64,000 bases of DNA from Flagellimonas eckloniae (GCF_001413955.1 NZ_LCTZ01000002.1:3458501-3522500), one strand, 5' to 3'. Positions 37,551-47,789 are shown, counted from the first letter of the stretch. A program made the numbers and translations. The notes: generated from the sequence alone by a model not told the origin.

Positions 37551-38819
37551 TTATCTTTTCTTTCTTTTAAAACCAGGATTTTGTGAACCTCTTTTTTTAT
37601 TGCGATTGGCAAAAAACTCTTGTTTTTTCCGCTGTTTTTCCTTTTCCATTGCCTTTTTTTCTGTAGTATTCATGGGTTTGTCGGTCTGCGGAAATGGATT
37701 TTCACTTACAACTTCAATCTTTTGCTTAATAAGTCTTTCAATATCCCTTATGTAAACGTTCTCCTCCGGTTCGCATATTGAAATGGAAGTGCCCTCTTCA
37801 CCGGCACGCCCACAACGCCCAATTCTATGCACATAGGTTTCAGGCTCATTGGGGATGTCATAATTAATGACATAGCGAAGTCTGTCTATGTCTATACCGC
37901 GTGCAGCAATATCCGTAGCCACCAATACTCTAATGTTTTCGGCTTTAAACCCTTTTAGTGCCTTTTGTCGTTGATTTTGAGACTTGTCACCATGAATGGC
38001 AGCACAATCAATTTTTTTCTTTTGAAGATTTCGTACAATACGGTTAGCTCCATGCTTGGTTCTTGAAAAAAGTAGCGCCTGCCCAATTTCAGGATTCTTT
38101 AGAATGTGTAAAAGGAGTTTGCTTTTGTCCTGCTTATTTGTGGTATATAGAAACTGCTGAATGGTTTCTGCCGTGGAAGAAACAGGGTTGACAGCTACCT
38201 TTTTTGGATTGATTAAAATTTGCTGGGACAGACCCAAAATATTTTTTGGCATTGTTGCGGAGAAAAACAAGGACTGTCTTTTTTTAGGCAATTTGGAAAG
38301 AATCTTCTTTATATCATGAATAAAACCCATATCCAACATACGATCTGCCTCATCCAATACAAAATAGTCAACATCCCGCAAGGAAATATACCCTTGGTTC
38401 ATCAAATCCAACAAACGTCCGGGAGTGGCAATTAAAACATCAACACCTTTCTTCAATATATTTACTTGGGGTCTTTGATTTACACCTCCGAAAATTACCG
38501 TATTTGTGATAGTAGTGTATTTCCCATAAGCGGCAAAGTTTTCCCCAATTTGGATGGCAAGCTCTCGCGTTGGAGTTATCACCAGTGCCGAAATCCTTCG
38601 CTTACCACTTTGTTTTTGTTTGTCATTCGCCAAATGTTGAATAATGGGAATGGCAAAGGCCGCAGTTTTTCCTGTTCCAGTCTGTGCGCTGCCCAAAACA
38701 TCTTCCCTATTTAAAATCAATGGAATTGATTTAGCCTGAATAGAAGTTGGCTCCGTATAGTTTTTATCCTTCAAGGCTTTGAGGATGGAGGGAATCAATT
38801 TTAAATCTTCGAATGTCAT
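37551..38819 (-). CDS. DEAD-box RNA helicase (RhlE-like)
   Basis: A 422-residue ATP-dependent RNA helicase. Starting at ATG 38819 (MTFEDL) gives the standard Q-motif FEDL and PTSIQ; a longer frame adds 26 residues with no homologous feel. Motif I is AQTGTGK (45-51), DEAD is at 156-159, SAT follows near 187, and ARGIDID and HRIGRCGR lie in the second RecA domain. The C-terminal 60 residues are lysine-rich and disordered (KKKQEFFANRNKKRG), as in RhlE relatives that bind RNA. Likely roles are ribosome assembly or cold adaptation. Confidence 0.92.
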   Translation of the reverse strand: MTFEDLKLIPSILKALKDKNYTEPTSIQAKSIPLILNREDVLGSAQTGTGKTAAFAIPIIQHLANDKQKQSGKRRISALVITPTRELAIQIGENFAAYGKYTTITNTVIFGGVNQRPQVNILKKGVDVLIATPGRLLDLMNQGYISLRDVDYFVLDEADRMLDMGFIHDIKKILSKLPKKRQSLFFSATMPKNILGLSQQILINPKKVAVNPVSSTAETIQQFLYTTNKQDKSKLLLHILKNPEIGQALLFSRTKHGANRIVRNLQKKKIDCAAIHGDKSQNQRQKALKGFKAENIRVLVATDIAARGIDIDRLRYVINYDIPNEPETYVHRIGRCGRAGEEGTSISICEPEENVYIRDIERLIKQKIEVVSENPFPQTDKPMNTTEKKAMEKEKQRKKQEFFANRNKKRGSQNPGFKRKKR

Positions 38820-38925
38820 TTTGTTCAATGGATTATAAAAAGTTTGAGAAGCTTCTTTGAAAGCTGCAAACTTAAGGCTAAGCATACAAAGGAGCATTAA
38901 CTATGTTAGCTGTTCCCAATAATTT

Positions 38926-39376
38926 TCATTCGAACTTTTCAATAACTACAATGGTCTGTTTTAAATGCTCAGGATTTTTAATCCGGATATTTATGGTTTT
39001 GTAAACCCACTCATCACCATTTCTATCTGCAGAAATGTCCATTTTGCTCTTTATTTTTTTCTGAACCAGTAACCCTAACGGTAATGTCCAGTGTGTTGTA
39101 ATCGTTTGAATAGTTGTGCGCGCCCTCTAGGATTGCCAATTTGTCCAGAGGTTGCAATTCTCCCAGGAGTTGTATTACTTTTTTGTCCTTTTTTGCAATT
39201 TCCAGTGCATTTTCGCAAACCGATGATTCCGAATAGACTTTGGCCATTCCCATAATATTCCCGCCCAGTTTGGTAGAAAACAGTAGACCTAATACCAAGA
39301 ATAAAACGATTATTGATGGAAGAAACCATTTCCAATTTCGCTTAAACCAACTTTTATGTTCAATTAGGGTATTCAC
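38926..39376 (-). pseudogene. Coa1-like cytochrome oxidase assembly protein, frameshifted
   Basis: The 117-residue frame from 39376 has one N-terminal membrane segment (about 17-34) and a body resembling bacterial Coa1-family proteins (VCENALEIAKKDKKVIQLLGE). It runs out of frame at a run of seven T on the plus strand (39054-39060; A7 on the coding strand). Reading it as six gives GSEKIKSKMDISADRNGDEW and continues coherently to a stop at 38926, total about 149 residues. Thus either a frameshift mutation or a sequence error. It lies between the helicase and the alpha/beta-hydrolase gene. Confidence 0.75.
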
Positions 39377-39391
39377 AATGGTTATTTTATA

Positions 39392-40180
39392 TCATCTAAT
39401 CTCCTCAAGAAATGTTGTAACCACTTGCCAAGTTTCACTAACGTCATTTCCAACGCGCTCACTTACAAGCATGGAAGAACCATGTACTCCATATTTTGCG
39501 GCATAAGTTTGATGTCCATTAACCTTGGCCAATTCAAATTGAGCTTGCACATTTTCATTTCTCATTTCATTTGGTGGCCTTAACAGCAACAATGGAACTT
39601 TTAAAGTTTCAAAGTAAGGGTCTGGCAAGCAATTTTTCATAGAACCTCCGGAAGCTGGGGAAAAAGCCAATACACCATTTATTTTATCTTGATTTTGACT
39701 GGCTAGCTGAATAGCCAAAGAAGCACTGTAACTGCTTCCCCAAACAATTTTATTTCCAGTGAACCCTGAACTGATAATGAAATTTAATGCACTTTCAAGA
39801 TTGTTGTATGCATCACAATATGTATATGGATTGCCAAAACTATGGTCAGAAATAGTGGTGAGGGTTCTATTGTAATTACCATAGATTTGTCCACCCATTC
39901 TTTGGTCAATTGCTAAGATATTGAACCCTTTACCCACAAGTCTTGGAATAATGGACCCATATTCTGCCCTTGCATTAGACCCACCTTGATGGAAGAGTAA
40001 AATTACGGGACTGGTTTTATCTATTTCATATAAGTCGCCATATATCTTAATACCATCTGAGGTAACAAAACTGATTTCTTCTGCTGAATCACTTGTAGTA
40101 GTATCCTCAATTTTGCTTTTTTTTTGGCAAGCACTAAATAGGAATAGTATACAAATTGATAGTGCGATAATTTTTTTCAT
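39392..40180 (-). CDS. alpha/beta-hydrolase family lipoprotein
   Basis: A 262-residue lipoprotein (LFSAC, C18) with a dienelactone hydrolase-like fold. The nucleophile is S150 in GSSYS (GxSxS elbow); a histidine near residue 237 in KYGVHGSSM is the likely catalytic base. FHQGGSNA at 64-71 could be the oxyanion-loop region. Substrate is unknown; a periplasmic esterase or peptidase-like activity is likely. It is 15 bases from the Coa1-like gene, likely co-transcribed. Confidence 0.75.
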   Translation of the reverse strand: MKKIIALSICILFLFSACQKKSKIEDTTTSDSAEEISFVTSDGIKIYGDLYEIDKTSPVILLFHQGGSNARAEYGSIIPRLVGKGFNILAIDQRMGGQIYGNYNRTLTTISDHSFGNPYTYCDAYNNLESALNFIISSGFTGNKIVWGSSYSASLAIQLASQNQDKINGVLAFSPASGGSMKNCLPDPYFETLKVPLLLLRPPNEMRNENVQAQFELAKVNGHQTYAAKYGVHGSSMLVSERVGNDVSETWQVVTTFLEEIR

Positions 40181-40290
40181 GGTTCATAGAATGATGCACT
40201 CTTAAATTATGACAATAAGTAGGTATGAATCGTTAAAAGCAGGTTAAAGTTGGGGAAGGATTAATTTCACAAGAAGGCAGGACTAAGCAA

Positions 40291-41256
40291 TTACTTATAG
40301 TCATTGTTGTGCATAGTTTTATATATGACAGAATCTAAGGATATTCCTTTGTCATAGTTAATAGATTTGGTCAAATTTCCTTTTTTGTCAAAAAACTCGG
40401 CTTTTCCATGAGCTTCCGAATTTAAAATACTAAATGTTGATTTTGGAACTCCAGATTCGTAGTACACAAAAAGCTTACCCTTAAAATGCATTTTGATTGT
40501 GTCCGCTTTACAAATAAATAATTGTTTAAGAGCCCCACTAGGGTAGAATTTCTTAGTTGAATCAACTTCTATTCCATTCCAAAATGTTCCAGAATATTCG
40601 ATTGAACCATCTTCGTAATATGTTCGAATGTTGCCATTTTCTTTACCATTTCTATAAGTTTTACTTTCTTTAACCCGTTCGTTTTTATAATAATGCATGG
40701 CTTTTCCATTCTTTTTTCCTTCCTTATAATAGATGGAAACTTTAAGTTCGCCGGTATCATAATAGTCTTTACGTTCTCCATCAGGCAAATTTTTGATAAA
40801 GTGAATTGTATAATCTATAGTCTCCCCATCTTCTTGATAATAAATCCACTTGCCTTCCTGTTTGTTATTCTTTATAATCCCCTCAGATTTTAAATTTTCT
40901 TTATTGGAATAGTAACCTTTGTAATATCCATCTAAATATTTCTTTGAAACTAGTGAGTCGTTCAAATGCTTTTCAATTACTTTGAGATTATCATCCGTAT
41001 CATAAAATCTAGAAACCCTATTTGGAAAGCTATCTAAAACATTTAATTCGGCATATCGGTTTCCATTATCAAAGAAATATGTGGTTTTTGATTTAGGGAA
41101 ATGTATTTCTGAATGAGCAATCACTTTTATCCATTCTCCTGATTTTCCATCTTCTTGATAAAAGGCATACTTTGAATTCCTAAATTTTTTATTTGAAATA
41201 TCATCTTTGCAGGAAAAAAAAATAATTATAATTAAGAAGAGTAAAGTTTTTTTCAA
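40291..41256 (-). CDS. MORN_2/YwqK-type repeat lipoprotein
   Basis: A 321-residue lipoprotein (lipobox IIFFSC, C16) built from repeated beta-hairpin units of the MORN_2 kind, each with a G-Y-Y-x-x-G type core (for example KNNKQEGKWIYYQEDG and KEGKKNGKAMHYYKNE). Databases often call these 'toxin-antitoxin YwqK family antitoxin', but nothing here suggests a toxin partner. Such repeats act as surface scaffolds. It starts in an AT-rich divergent region shared with the endonuclease gene. Confidence 0.75.
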   Translation of the reverse strand: MKKTLLFLIIIIFFSCKDDISNKKFRNSKYAFYQEDGKSGEWIKVIAHSEIHFPKSKTTYFFDNGNRYAELNVLDSFPNRVSRFYDTDDNLKVIEKHLNDSLVSKKYLDGYYKGYYSNKENLKSEGIIKNNKQEGKWIYYQEDGETIDYTIHFIKNLPDGERKDYYDTGELKVSIYYKEGKKNGKAMHYYKNERVKESKTYRNGKENGNIRTYYEDGSIEYSGTFWNGIEVDSTKKFYPSGALKQLFICKADTIKMHFKGKLFVYYESGVPKSTFSILNSEAHGKAEFFDKKGNLTKSINYDKGISLDSVIYKTMHNNDYK

Positions 41257-41386
41257 GAATTGGTCATTTAATAAGTCAAATTACGTACAACAAGTGTATA
41301 TAGTTACTATCCAATATAAGAATATATAAACAATGATTATATATTTCATAGGATTTCCCTAAACTTGAAAAAGAAAGTATCACCTA

Positions 41387-42187
41387 ATGAAAAACAGAAC
41401 CGTCTATACCTTACTTTTTATTGTTTGTGTGATAGGTTTTTGGGTGTTCGAGAATTTTTACACCCCAGATATGTATTCAAATCCTGATGGCACAGCAGAT
41501 TCAGTATTACAGGATTCAAGCTTACTGCCAAGTTCAACCACCGGAGCCATTGTTCAGCATGAACATTTTATGCTTTCATACAATGAGCTATACGAACAAG
41601 CGGAGTGGGTAGCCTATGAGTTAAAGAAGAGTCACTTGACCCAAGATGATAGAAAACGCCCCTATTTTATTGAAGACCCCAAGGTAAAGACCAAATCTGC
41701 AGATTGGAGAAATTATAGAGGCTCTGGGTATGATAGGGGACATTTGTGCCCTGCTGGTGATCGCCGGTTTTCGGAGTATGCCTACAACGAAACATTTTAT
41801 ACCAGCAATATTAGCCCCCAAGACCGTGATTTTAACGCAGGGGTTTGGAACCGATTGGAACAGCAAGTGCGCCAATGGTGCAAAAGATATGGGGATTTGG
41901 TTGTGATCACCGGAGGGGTTTTGCAAGATGGATTAGAAGAAATAGGGGAGGAAGATGTGGATGTTCCCAACGCATTTTACAAAATTGTGTTTCGAAAAAA
42001 TGGAACTACCGTTGATTTACTTTGTTTTTTGATACCCGGTAAGGAGAGTCAAGCGAAGTTGGAGAGTTTTTTGATTTCTGTTGATGAATTGGAGGCACTG
42101 ACCAGCATCAATTTTTTTGAAGGGCAATCCCAAGAATGGCAAGAAAAAGTAGAGCGGAAGGTAAATGCTTCGGGCTGGAAATTTTAG
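41387..42187 (+). CDS. DNA/RNA non-specific endonuclease
   Basis: A 266-residue nuclease of the NUC1/Serratia type. An N-terminal membrane or signal segment (about residues 6-22) implies export or anchoring. The active-site DRGH motif is present with H119 (YDRGHLCPAGDRR), and the metal-binding asparagine is at about 150 (RDFNAGVWNRLE). Full-length nuclease domain. Single gene whose stop overlaps that of rodA by four bases on the opposite strand. It likely degrades extracellular nucleic acid; a role in DNA uptake with ComEC is speculative. Confidence 0.9.
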   Translation: MKNRTVYTLLFIVCVIGFWVFENFYTPDMYSNPDGTADSVLQDSSLLPSSTTGAIVQHEHFMLSYNELYEQAEWVAYELKKSHLTQDDRKRPYFIEDPKVKTKSADWRNYRGSGYDRGHLCPAGDRRFSEYAYNETFYTSNISPQDRDFNAGVWNRLEQQVRQWCKRYGDLVVITGGVLQDGLEEIGEEDVDVPNAFYKIVFRKNGTTVDLLCFLIPGKESQAKLESFLISVDELEALTSINFFEGQSQEWQEKVERKVNASGWKF

Positions 42188-43473
42188 ATACCATCTTTTA
42201 GACGGTTGGAATCCAACTTTAAAAAGATAAAAAGCAGCATGGTAAAGAAGATCAATCCAGAGCCTCCATAACTAAAAAATGGAAGTGGTACCCCAATGGT
42301 TGGTAACAGTCCTATCACCATACCAATATTTACAAAATAATGGATAAGCAGGATGGAGATTACCCCATAACCATACATTCGGCTAAAATCGTTCTTCTGT
42401 CTTTCAGCAATAAAAATCAACCGTAAAAACAAAAAAGAAAAGAGGAGAATTACAGTAAATGTTCCCATAAAGCCCCATTCTTCACCAACAGAACTAAAAA
42501 TATAATCGGTGTGTTGTTCTGGTACAAAATCTCCCTTGGTACGGGTGCCCTCTAAAAACCCTTTGCCAAAAAAACCACCTGACTCAATGGCTTTTTCAGA
42601 TTGATAGGTATTGTAACCAATGGTTTTTCTAATTCCCTCCAGCTTTTTCTCATCTTTTTCCAAACTCAACCATAGGGCAAAACGATCGCGATGCCTTTGT
42701 TCAAAAACATTCTCATAGACAAAGCCAACGGATAGGGAAAAAAGAATGGATAAAGTAATTGTAATACCTAAAGGCAGTAATGGAACTTTTGTGGATTTTC
42801 GTTTAAAGGTAAAGATGAGAACAGTCAAGACACCCAGTCCTATTGCAATCCAGACTGTGCCAAACATCAAGGTCGTTGCGAACAGAACGACAATAAACAA
42901 CAAAATTCCAAGATAATATATAGGAAAACCTTCCCTAAAGAGTACAAAGAAAAGTGAAAAGTAGATCAATGAACTACCCGGGTCTGGTTGGGGAAGTATA
43001 AGAAGGGCTGGCAGCAGAATGATGATCAAGGCATATAGTTGGTGCTTTCTATTTTTAATGTCCGTTTGGATATCACTTAAATATTTTGCCAATGCCAATG
43101 CAGTTGTAACCTTTGCCAATTCTGATGGTTGCAGGTTAAAGAAGCCCAAATCGTACCAAGATGTTGCTCCGGCAATGGTCTTTCCAAAGAGAAAAAGTCC
43201 AAGTAATAATACTAAGGAAGCAATGTAAAACACCGATGCAAATCGTTCAAAAAAACTTGTCTCGATAAAGAGGACCAAAATGATTCCTGCAAAGGCCAGA
43301 CCAATGAAAAATAATTGTTTTCCGTAGAGGGTGGAAAAGTCAAAAATTGAGGCGTTTTGATCACTCAAGGTTGTAGAATAGATGTTGATCCATCCAATAA
43401 AAACCAAAAAAGCGTAAAGAAATACGGTAAGCCAGTCTATTCTTCCAAAAAGTCCTTTACCAGACATATTCAT
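42184..43473 (-). CDS. rodA: rod shape-determining protein RodA
   Basis: A 429-residue SEDS-family peptidoglycan glycosyltransferase of the elongasome with about ten membrane helices. Recognisable stretches include DPGSSLIY, the VPEQHTDYIF segment and the C-terminal GVPLPFFSYGGSGL. It starts 17 bases inside the end of the PBP2 gene, with possible alternative ATG two codons downstream, so PBP2 and RodA are translationally coupled. It is the last gene of the purH-mre operon and converges on the endonuclease gene. Confidence 0.94.
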   Translation of the reverse strand: MNMSGKGLFGRIDWLTVFLYAFLVFIGWINIYSTTLSDQNASIFDFSTLYGKQLFFIGLAFAGIILVLFIETSFFERFASVFYIASLVLLLGLFLFGKTIAGATSWYDLGFFNLQPSELAKVTTALALAKYLSDIQTDIKNRKHQLYALIIILLPALLILPQPDPGSSLIYFSLFFVLFREGFPIYYLGILLFIVVLFATTLMFGTVWIAIGLGVLTVLIFTFKRKSTKVPLLPLGITITLSILFSLSVGFVYENVFEQRHRDRFALWLSLEKDEKKLEGIRKTIGYNTYQSEKAIESGGFFGKGFLEGTRTKGDFVPEQHTDYIFSSVGEEWGFMGTFTVILLFSFLFLRLIFIAERQKNDFSRMYGYGVISILLIHYFVNIGMVIGLLPTIGVPLPFFSYGGSGLIFFTMLLFIFLKLDSNRLKDGI

Positions 43474-45328
43474 TTATCTTGAAAGGTTCTCCGCTATAGG
43501 GTTTGGCGTATTCATGCTCCAATGTTTTTTCCAACATACGCTTTTCCAAATCCTTTCTTGTGATTTCTCCTTTTATGTATTTCTCAATCAACAACGAAGC
43601 AATATGCCCAGCATAGCGTGAGCCATAATAACCATTTTCTATATAAACAGCCAAGGCAATCTTAGGATTTTCAACTGGGGCAAAAGCCACAAAAACGGAG
43701 TGGTCCGTAAGCTGCATGCGTTCTCCATTGACCCTGACAAAATTTTCAACAGTTCCGGTTTTCCCCGCAATATTAATTTCTGGAATTTGAACCCATCTTC
43801 CGGTGCCGTATTTGTACACATTTGCCATTCCTTCAATTACAGGCTCAAAATGCTCTCTGTCAATGGTAGTATATCGTGGCTCTGTGTATTTGGGGTCTAT
43901 TGCTCCGGTATTCCCACCAATACGTTTTATAATATGGGGTGTATAAAAATAGCCTCTGTTGGCAATGGCTGCCGTCATATTGGCAAGCTGTAAAGGTGTG
44001 GCGGCAACTTCTCCCTGTCCGATCGAGTTTGAAATAATAAAGGAAGATGCCCATCTGTTATCACCGTAAGCTCGGTCATAGTATTCCTTTCCGGGTATCC
44101 TGCCCGGTCTTCCTGTGGGCAGATCAGTTCCTAAATACTGACCTAAACCAAAACTTTTCATGTGTTTTTCCCAAACATCCATGCCTTCATCGGTAGTGGC
44201 ATATTTCCCATAGATTTTCCTAAAAGTTCCGGCAAAATAGGCGTTGCATGATTGATAGATACCTGAGTTCATATTGCGGACACCTCCTCCACAATGGCAA
44301 CCTCTTTTTACATTTCCAACATAAAATCCATTGTAGCACCTGAACTTTGTATCTGTATCTATTACACCTTCCTGCAGTGCTACGAGTGCATTGAGAGTTT
44401 TAAAAGGGGAGCCAGGCGAGGGTTCCGCTAAAATGGAACGATCCCATGTAGGTTTGGAAATAGTGTCATAATGCAGCTTACTGTAGTTTTTTGAGCGATC
44501 TCTACCCACTAAAAGGGATGGGTCGTATGTAGGTCCTGAAATCATGGCCAAAATCTCACCAGATTTAGGATCAATCGCTACAATACCACCTCTTTTTCCA
44601 TGCATTAATTTTTCACCATATTCCTGTAGCTTTTTGTCAATGGTTATATGTATTTCTTTTCCCTGCTCAGGAAGTGTGTCAAGTTTTCCATTTTTATAGG
44701 GTCCAATATCCCTATTAAAACGGTCTTTTTGAATATGTAATACCCCTTTACGTCCCCGTAGCACTTCTTCATATTGTTTTTCAATGCCAGTACGGCCTTT
44801 TAATTCTCCCGCCACATAATATGGATTGTTTTGAAGGTCTCTTTCGTTTACTTCACTAATATACCCCAGCACGTTGGCAGCACTATTTGTGGTATAGTAG
44901 CGCAGCGACCTTTTTTGTATATAAAATCCCGTATAATGCCGCATTTTTTCTTGAAGGCGGGCATAATCCTCTTTGGATAGTTGTGGCACTAAAACCGAAG
45001 GTAGCCTTGGGGAGTACCTTCTTGCTCTTGCCATTTTGTTGATAAAAGATGTTTTATCTATACTTAACAGTTGACAAAACTCTAAAGTATCCAAAGGTTT
45101 TACGTCTCTGGGGATAACCATAACATCATATGCAGGCTGATTACCTACCATAAGCTCTCCATGCCTATCGTATACATAGCCCCTTTCTGGATAATCATAG
45201 ATTTTTTTAATGGCCGGATCGTCCAAGATTTGATCAGGTGAAAAACGAAAAAGCTGTAAATAAGAAAGTCTTCCTATGAAGGTAAATCCAATGATAACAA
45301 TTATAGATGATAACAACAGTTTTTTCAT
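43457..45328 (-). CDS. mrdA: penicillin-binding protein 2
   Basis: A 623-residue class B transpeptidase. One N-terminal membrane helix is followed by the PBP dimerisation domain and transpeptidase domain with S307-P-F-K310 (SxxK), the SNS motif (IISNSIGQ) and KTG (AGKTGTVE). It cross-links peptidoglycan for cell elongation alongside RodA. Length fits the family. It lies 55 bases downstream of mreD and overlaps rodA by 17 bases. Confidence 0.95.
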   Translation of the reverse strand: MKKLLLSSIIVIIGFTFIGRLSYLQLFRFSPDQILDDPAIKKIYDYPERGYVYDRHGELMVGNQPAYDVMVIPRDVKPLDTLEFCQLLSIDKTSFINKMARARRYSPRLPSVLVPQLSKEDYARLQEKMRHYTGFYIQKRSLRYYTTNSAANVLGYISEVNERDLQNNPYYVAGELKGRTGIEKQYEEVLRGRKGVLHIQKDRFNRDIGPYKNGKLDTLPEQGKEIHITIDKKLQEYGEKLMHGKRGGIVAIDPKSGEILAMISGPTYDPSLLVGRDRSKNYSKLHYDTISKPTWDRSILAEPSPGSPFKTLNALVALQEGVIDTDTKFRCYNGFYVGNVKRGCHCGGGVRNMNSGIYQSCNAYFAGTFRKIYGKYATTDEGMDVWEKHMKSFGLGQYLGTDLPTGRPGRIPGKEYYDRAYGDNRWASSFIISNSIGQGEVAATPLQLANMTAAIANRGYFYTPHIIKRIGGNTGAIDPKYTEPRYTTIDREHFEPVIEGMANVYKYGTGRWVQIPEINIAGKTGTVENFVRVNGERMQLTDHSVFVAFAPVENPKIALAVYIENGYYGSRYAGHIASLLIEKYIKGEITRKDLEKRMLEKTLEHEYAKPYSGEPFKINEYVW

Positions 45329-45383
45329 GGCGAATCAAAATTTGTCAGTCCAGCATATTTACTTCAACGAAATAGTAACTTTT

Positions 45384-45890
45384 TTATTCGCTATGCGGAC
45401 TAAAAAGTGAACTAAAGAGTGCACATAAAATCAAAGTTACGATACCTGTGGCTAAAACCCTTTTAAAAATTAAAAGCACATGGGATAGACTTATAATTTC
45501 CAGAGAAAAGAAAACAATCTGATGGATTAAAATTAAAAGGCCCAAAAAAGTCAAGCGTTGTACTTTGGTGGTATTCTTAAAGCTGAAATTTTGAAATTCA
45601 TAGTTCACCCCAAAGCAAAACCGCATAAGTACGGGTCTAATGTAAGCAACAGTTAGTGTGGCTGTGGCATGCAGTGCCATTGTGTCCGAAAAAATATCAA
45701 TAATGAATCCTAGGAAAAAAGAGGTGACCATAAACAGAGCCCTATTTCCTTTGATAGGATACCAGTATAAAAATATGACGTAAACCAGTGGATTTATAAA
45801 GCCAAGAAAGTTTAGGGTGTTAAATATCAGAACCTGTATTAGGATGAGCAATATGAATCGTAAACCGTTTAAAATTAGAGTGCTATTCAT
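45384..45890 (-). CDS. mreD: rod shape-determining protein MreD
   Basis: A 168-residue inner-membrane protein with five to six hydrophobic segments, as expected of MreD, the membrane partner linking MreC to the elongasome. Its start overlaps the mreC stop by eight bases. Sequence conservation of MreD is low, so identification rests chiefly on topology and position between mreC and mrdA. Confidence 0.88.
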   Translation of the reverse strand: MNSTLILNGLRFILLILIQVLIFNTLNFLGFINPLVYVIFLYWYPIKGNRALFMVTSFFLGFIIDIFSDTMALHATATLTVAYIRPVLMRFCFGVNYEFQNFSFKNTTKVQRLTFLGLLILIHQIVFFSLEIISLSHVLLIFKRVLATGIVTLILCALFSSLFSPHSE

Positions 45891-46698
45891 CCGTTGTCCT
45901 TGTCTCTAGAGCTTCAATTTCTTCCTTGTTCTTGTTTTGTATTATGTAAATATTTTTAACATTGGCCATGTCATTGAACAATTCAACATCGATATTGTAA
46001 AAACTTCTTGATGCGTTAAGGTCGTATTTCTTAATAACCCCTATTGGAATATCCTCCGGAAAAATACTTGACATTGCTCCGGTAACGATGGTGTCTCCTA
46101 CAACCAAGGGCACGAGCCTTGGTATATCTATGAGCTGCACAACATTATAATCTTCAACATTCCAAGTAAGTGAGCCAAAATAGTTGGTGTTCTTTATTTT
46201 CGCATTAATGTTTGACTTTGTGTTCAAGACACTTTGTACGGTCGCAAAATTTGAAGAGGTGTTTTCCACAATTCCCAGAATACCTTTGGTTGTGATTACA
46301 CCCATGTCTTGTGTTATACCTTGATTCTCTCCCTTATCAATGGTAAGATAATTTCGTGGGGAAGCAAAGCTATTCTTGATAATATTACCGCTTGTTATTT
46401 GATATTTTACCAAGGTAGTATCAAATTGCTGGATAGTATTTGTGTTGGTATTGAAAAGTAGTTTGCGCAATTCCTCATTTTCCCGTACCAACCTTTTGTT
46501 TTCATCTTTGAGCTCAAAATAAGATGAAATATTTGCGGCCGATCCATAAACGTTTCCTGTTAGCCATTTAGAGGAATTAAAAAACTTGGATTGATGGTAT
46601 GAATGTGATCTTACGGTAAGTGTCAAGCAAACGACCATAAGAAACCCATAGAGAAATGCATTTCTATAATTTAAAATAAAATTGATGATGCGCTGCAT
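45883..46698 (-). CDS. mreC: rod shape-determining protein MreC
   Basis: A 271-residue bitopic periplasmic protein: one N-terminal helix (about 12-27), a coiled-coil stretch (about 57-84, ELKDENKRLVRENEELRKLL) and a beta-barrel C-terminal domain with the MreC-like GDTIVTGAMSSIFPEDIPIGVI segment. It organises PBP2/RodA along the cell. It overlaps mreD by eight bases and follows mreB after a 62-base gap. Confidence 0.92.
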   Translation of the reverse strand: MQRIINFILNYRNAFLYGFLMVVCLTLTVRSHSYHQSKFFNSSKWLTGNVYGSAANISSYFELKDENKRLVRENEELRKLLFNTNTNTIQQFDTTLVKYQITSGNIIKNSFASPRNYLTIDKGENQGITQDMGVITTKGILGIVENTSSNFATVQSVLNTKSNINAKIKNTNYFGSLTWNVEDYNVVQLIDIPRLVPLVVGDTIVTGAMSSIFPEDIPIGVIKKYDLNASRSFYNIDVELFNDMANVKNIYIIQNKNKEEIEALETRTTDE

Positions 46699-46760
46699 GC
46701 AATCGTATCATTAGGAAAGTTTTAAAACTTTCGAACGGTTCCAATAATTAGGTCACCGAA

Positions 46761-47789
46761 TTATTTTATCAATATACTTTTATAGCGCTCCAAATTTTTA
46801 AGAGCAATACCAGTACCTCGCACAACAGCTCTTAAAGGATCTTCGGCAATGTATACGGGCAAATCTGTTTTTTGGGAAAGCCTTCTATCCAATCCTCTTA
46901 GCATGGAACCTCCTCCAGCAAGATAAATCCCTGTGTTGTAAATATCCGCTGCAAGCTCTGGTGGGGTTTGGGAAAGGGTTTCCATTACAGCATCTTCCAC
47001 CCTTAGAATACTTTTATCAAGTGCTTTTGCTATTTCTCTGTAGGAAACTTGAACTTGTTTTGGTTTTCCAGTCAAAAGATCCCTTCCTTGAATTGACTTA
47101 TCATCCGGAGGGGATTTTAAATCTTCGGTAGCTGAACCTATTTCAATTTTTATCGCTTCTGCCGTGCTCTCTCCAACATATAAATTGTGCTGGGTACGCA
47201 TGTAATAAATAATATCGTTGGTAAATACATCACCCGCAATTTTGACCGATTTATCACATACAATTCCCCCTAAAGCAATTACCGCAATCTCAGTTGTTCC
47301 ACCACCTATGTCAACAATCATATTTCCTTTGGGCTGCATAATATCCAAACCGATACCAATTGCAGCAGCCATGGGCTCATGAATCAAATAAACTTCTTTG
47401 CCATTTACTCGTTCTGCAGACTCACGTACCGCACGCATTTCCACCTCAGTAATCCCGGAAGGAATACAAATTACCATTCTTAATGCTGGTGGAAACCATT
47501 TTTTCTTTAATGCAGGAATGTTCTTGATGAACATATTAATCATCTTTTCCGAAGCATCAAAATCTGCAATTACACCATCCTTCAAAGGTCGAATGGTCTT
47601 AATGTTTTCATGGGTTTTTCCCTGCATCATGTTGGCTTCCCTGCCCACAGCAATTATTTTTCCAGAAATACGGTCCCTTGCAACAATTGACGGGCTGTCA
47701 ACTACTACTTTATCTAAATGAATGATCAGGGTGTTTGCAGTACCAAGGTCAATTGCAATTTCCTCGGTCATGAAATCAAAAAATCCCAT
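46761..47789 (-). CDS. mreB: rod shape-determining protein MreB
   Basis: A 342-residue bacterial actin. Phosphate-1 (AIDLGTANTL, about 12-21), adenosine (IVDIGGGTTEIAV) and other nucleotide motifs such as LAGGGSMLRG are in place. It forms the filament that directs wall elongation. It is preceded by purH with a 55-base gap and followed by mreC, an order typical of flavobacteria. Length and motifs are normal. Confidence 0.96.
   Translation of the reverse strand: MGFFDFMTEEIAIDLGTANTLIIHLDKVVVDSPSIVARDRISGKIIAVGREANMMQGKTHENIKTIRPLKDGVIADFDASEKMINMFIKNIPALKKKWFPPALRMVICIPSGITEVEMRAVRESAERVNGKEVYLIHEPMAAAIGIGLDIMQPKGNMIVDIGGGTTEIAVIALGGIVCDKSVKIAGDVFTNDIIYYMRTQHNLYVGESTAEAIKIEIGSATEDLKSPPDDKSIQGRDLLTGKPKQVQVSYREIAKALDKSILRVEDAVMETLSQTPPELAADIYNTGIYLAGGGSMLRGLDRRLSQKTDLPVYIAEDPLRAVVRGTGIALKNLERYKSILIK

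Noticed and set aside
40291..41256. Toxin-antitoxin system suggested by the YwqK name
   Set aside because: The gene is a MORN_2 repeat lipoprotein with no toxin-like partner next to it.
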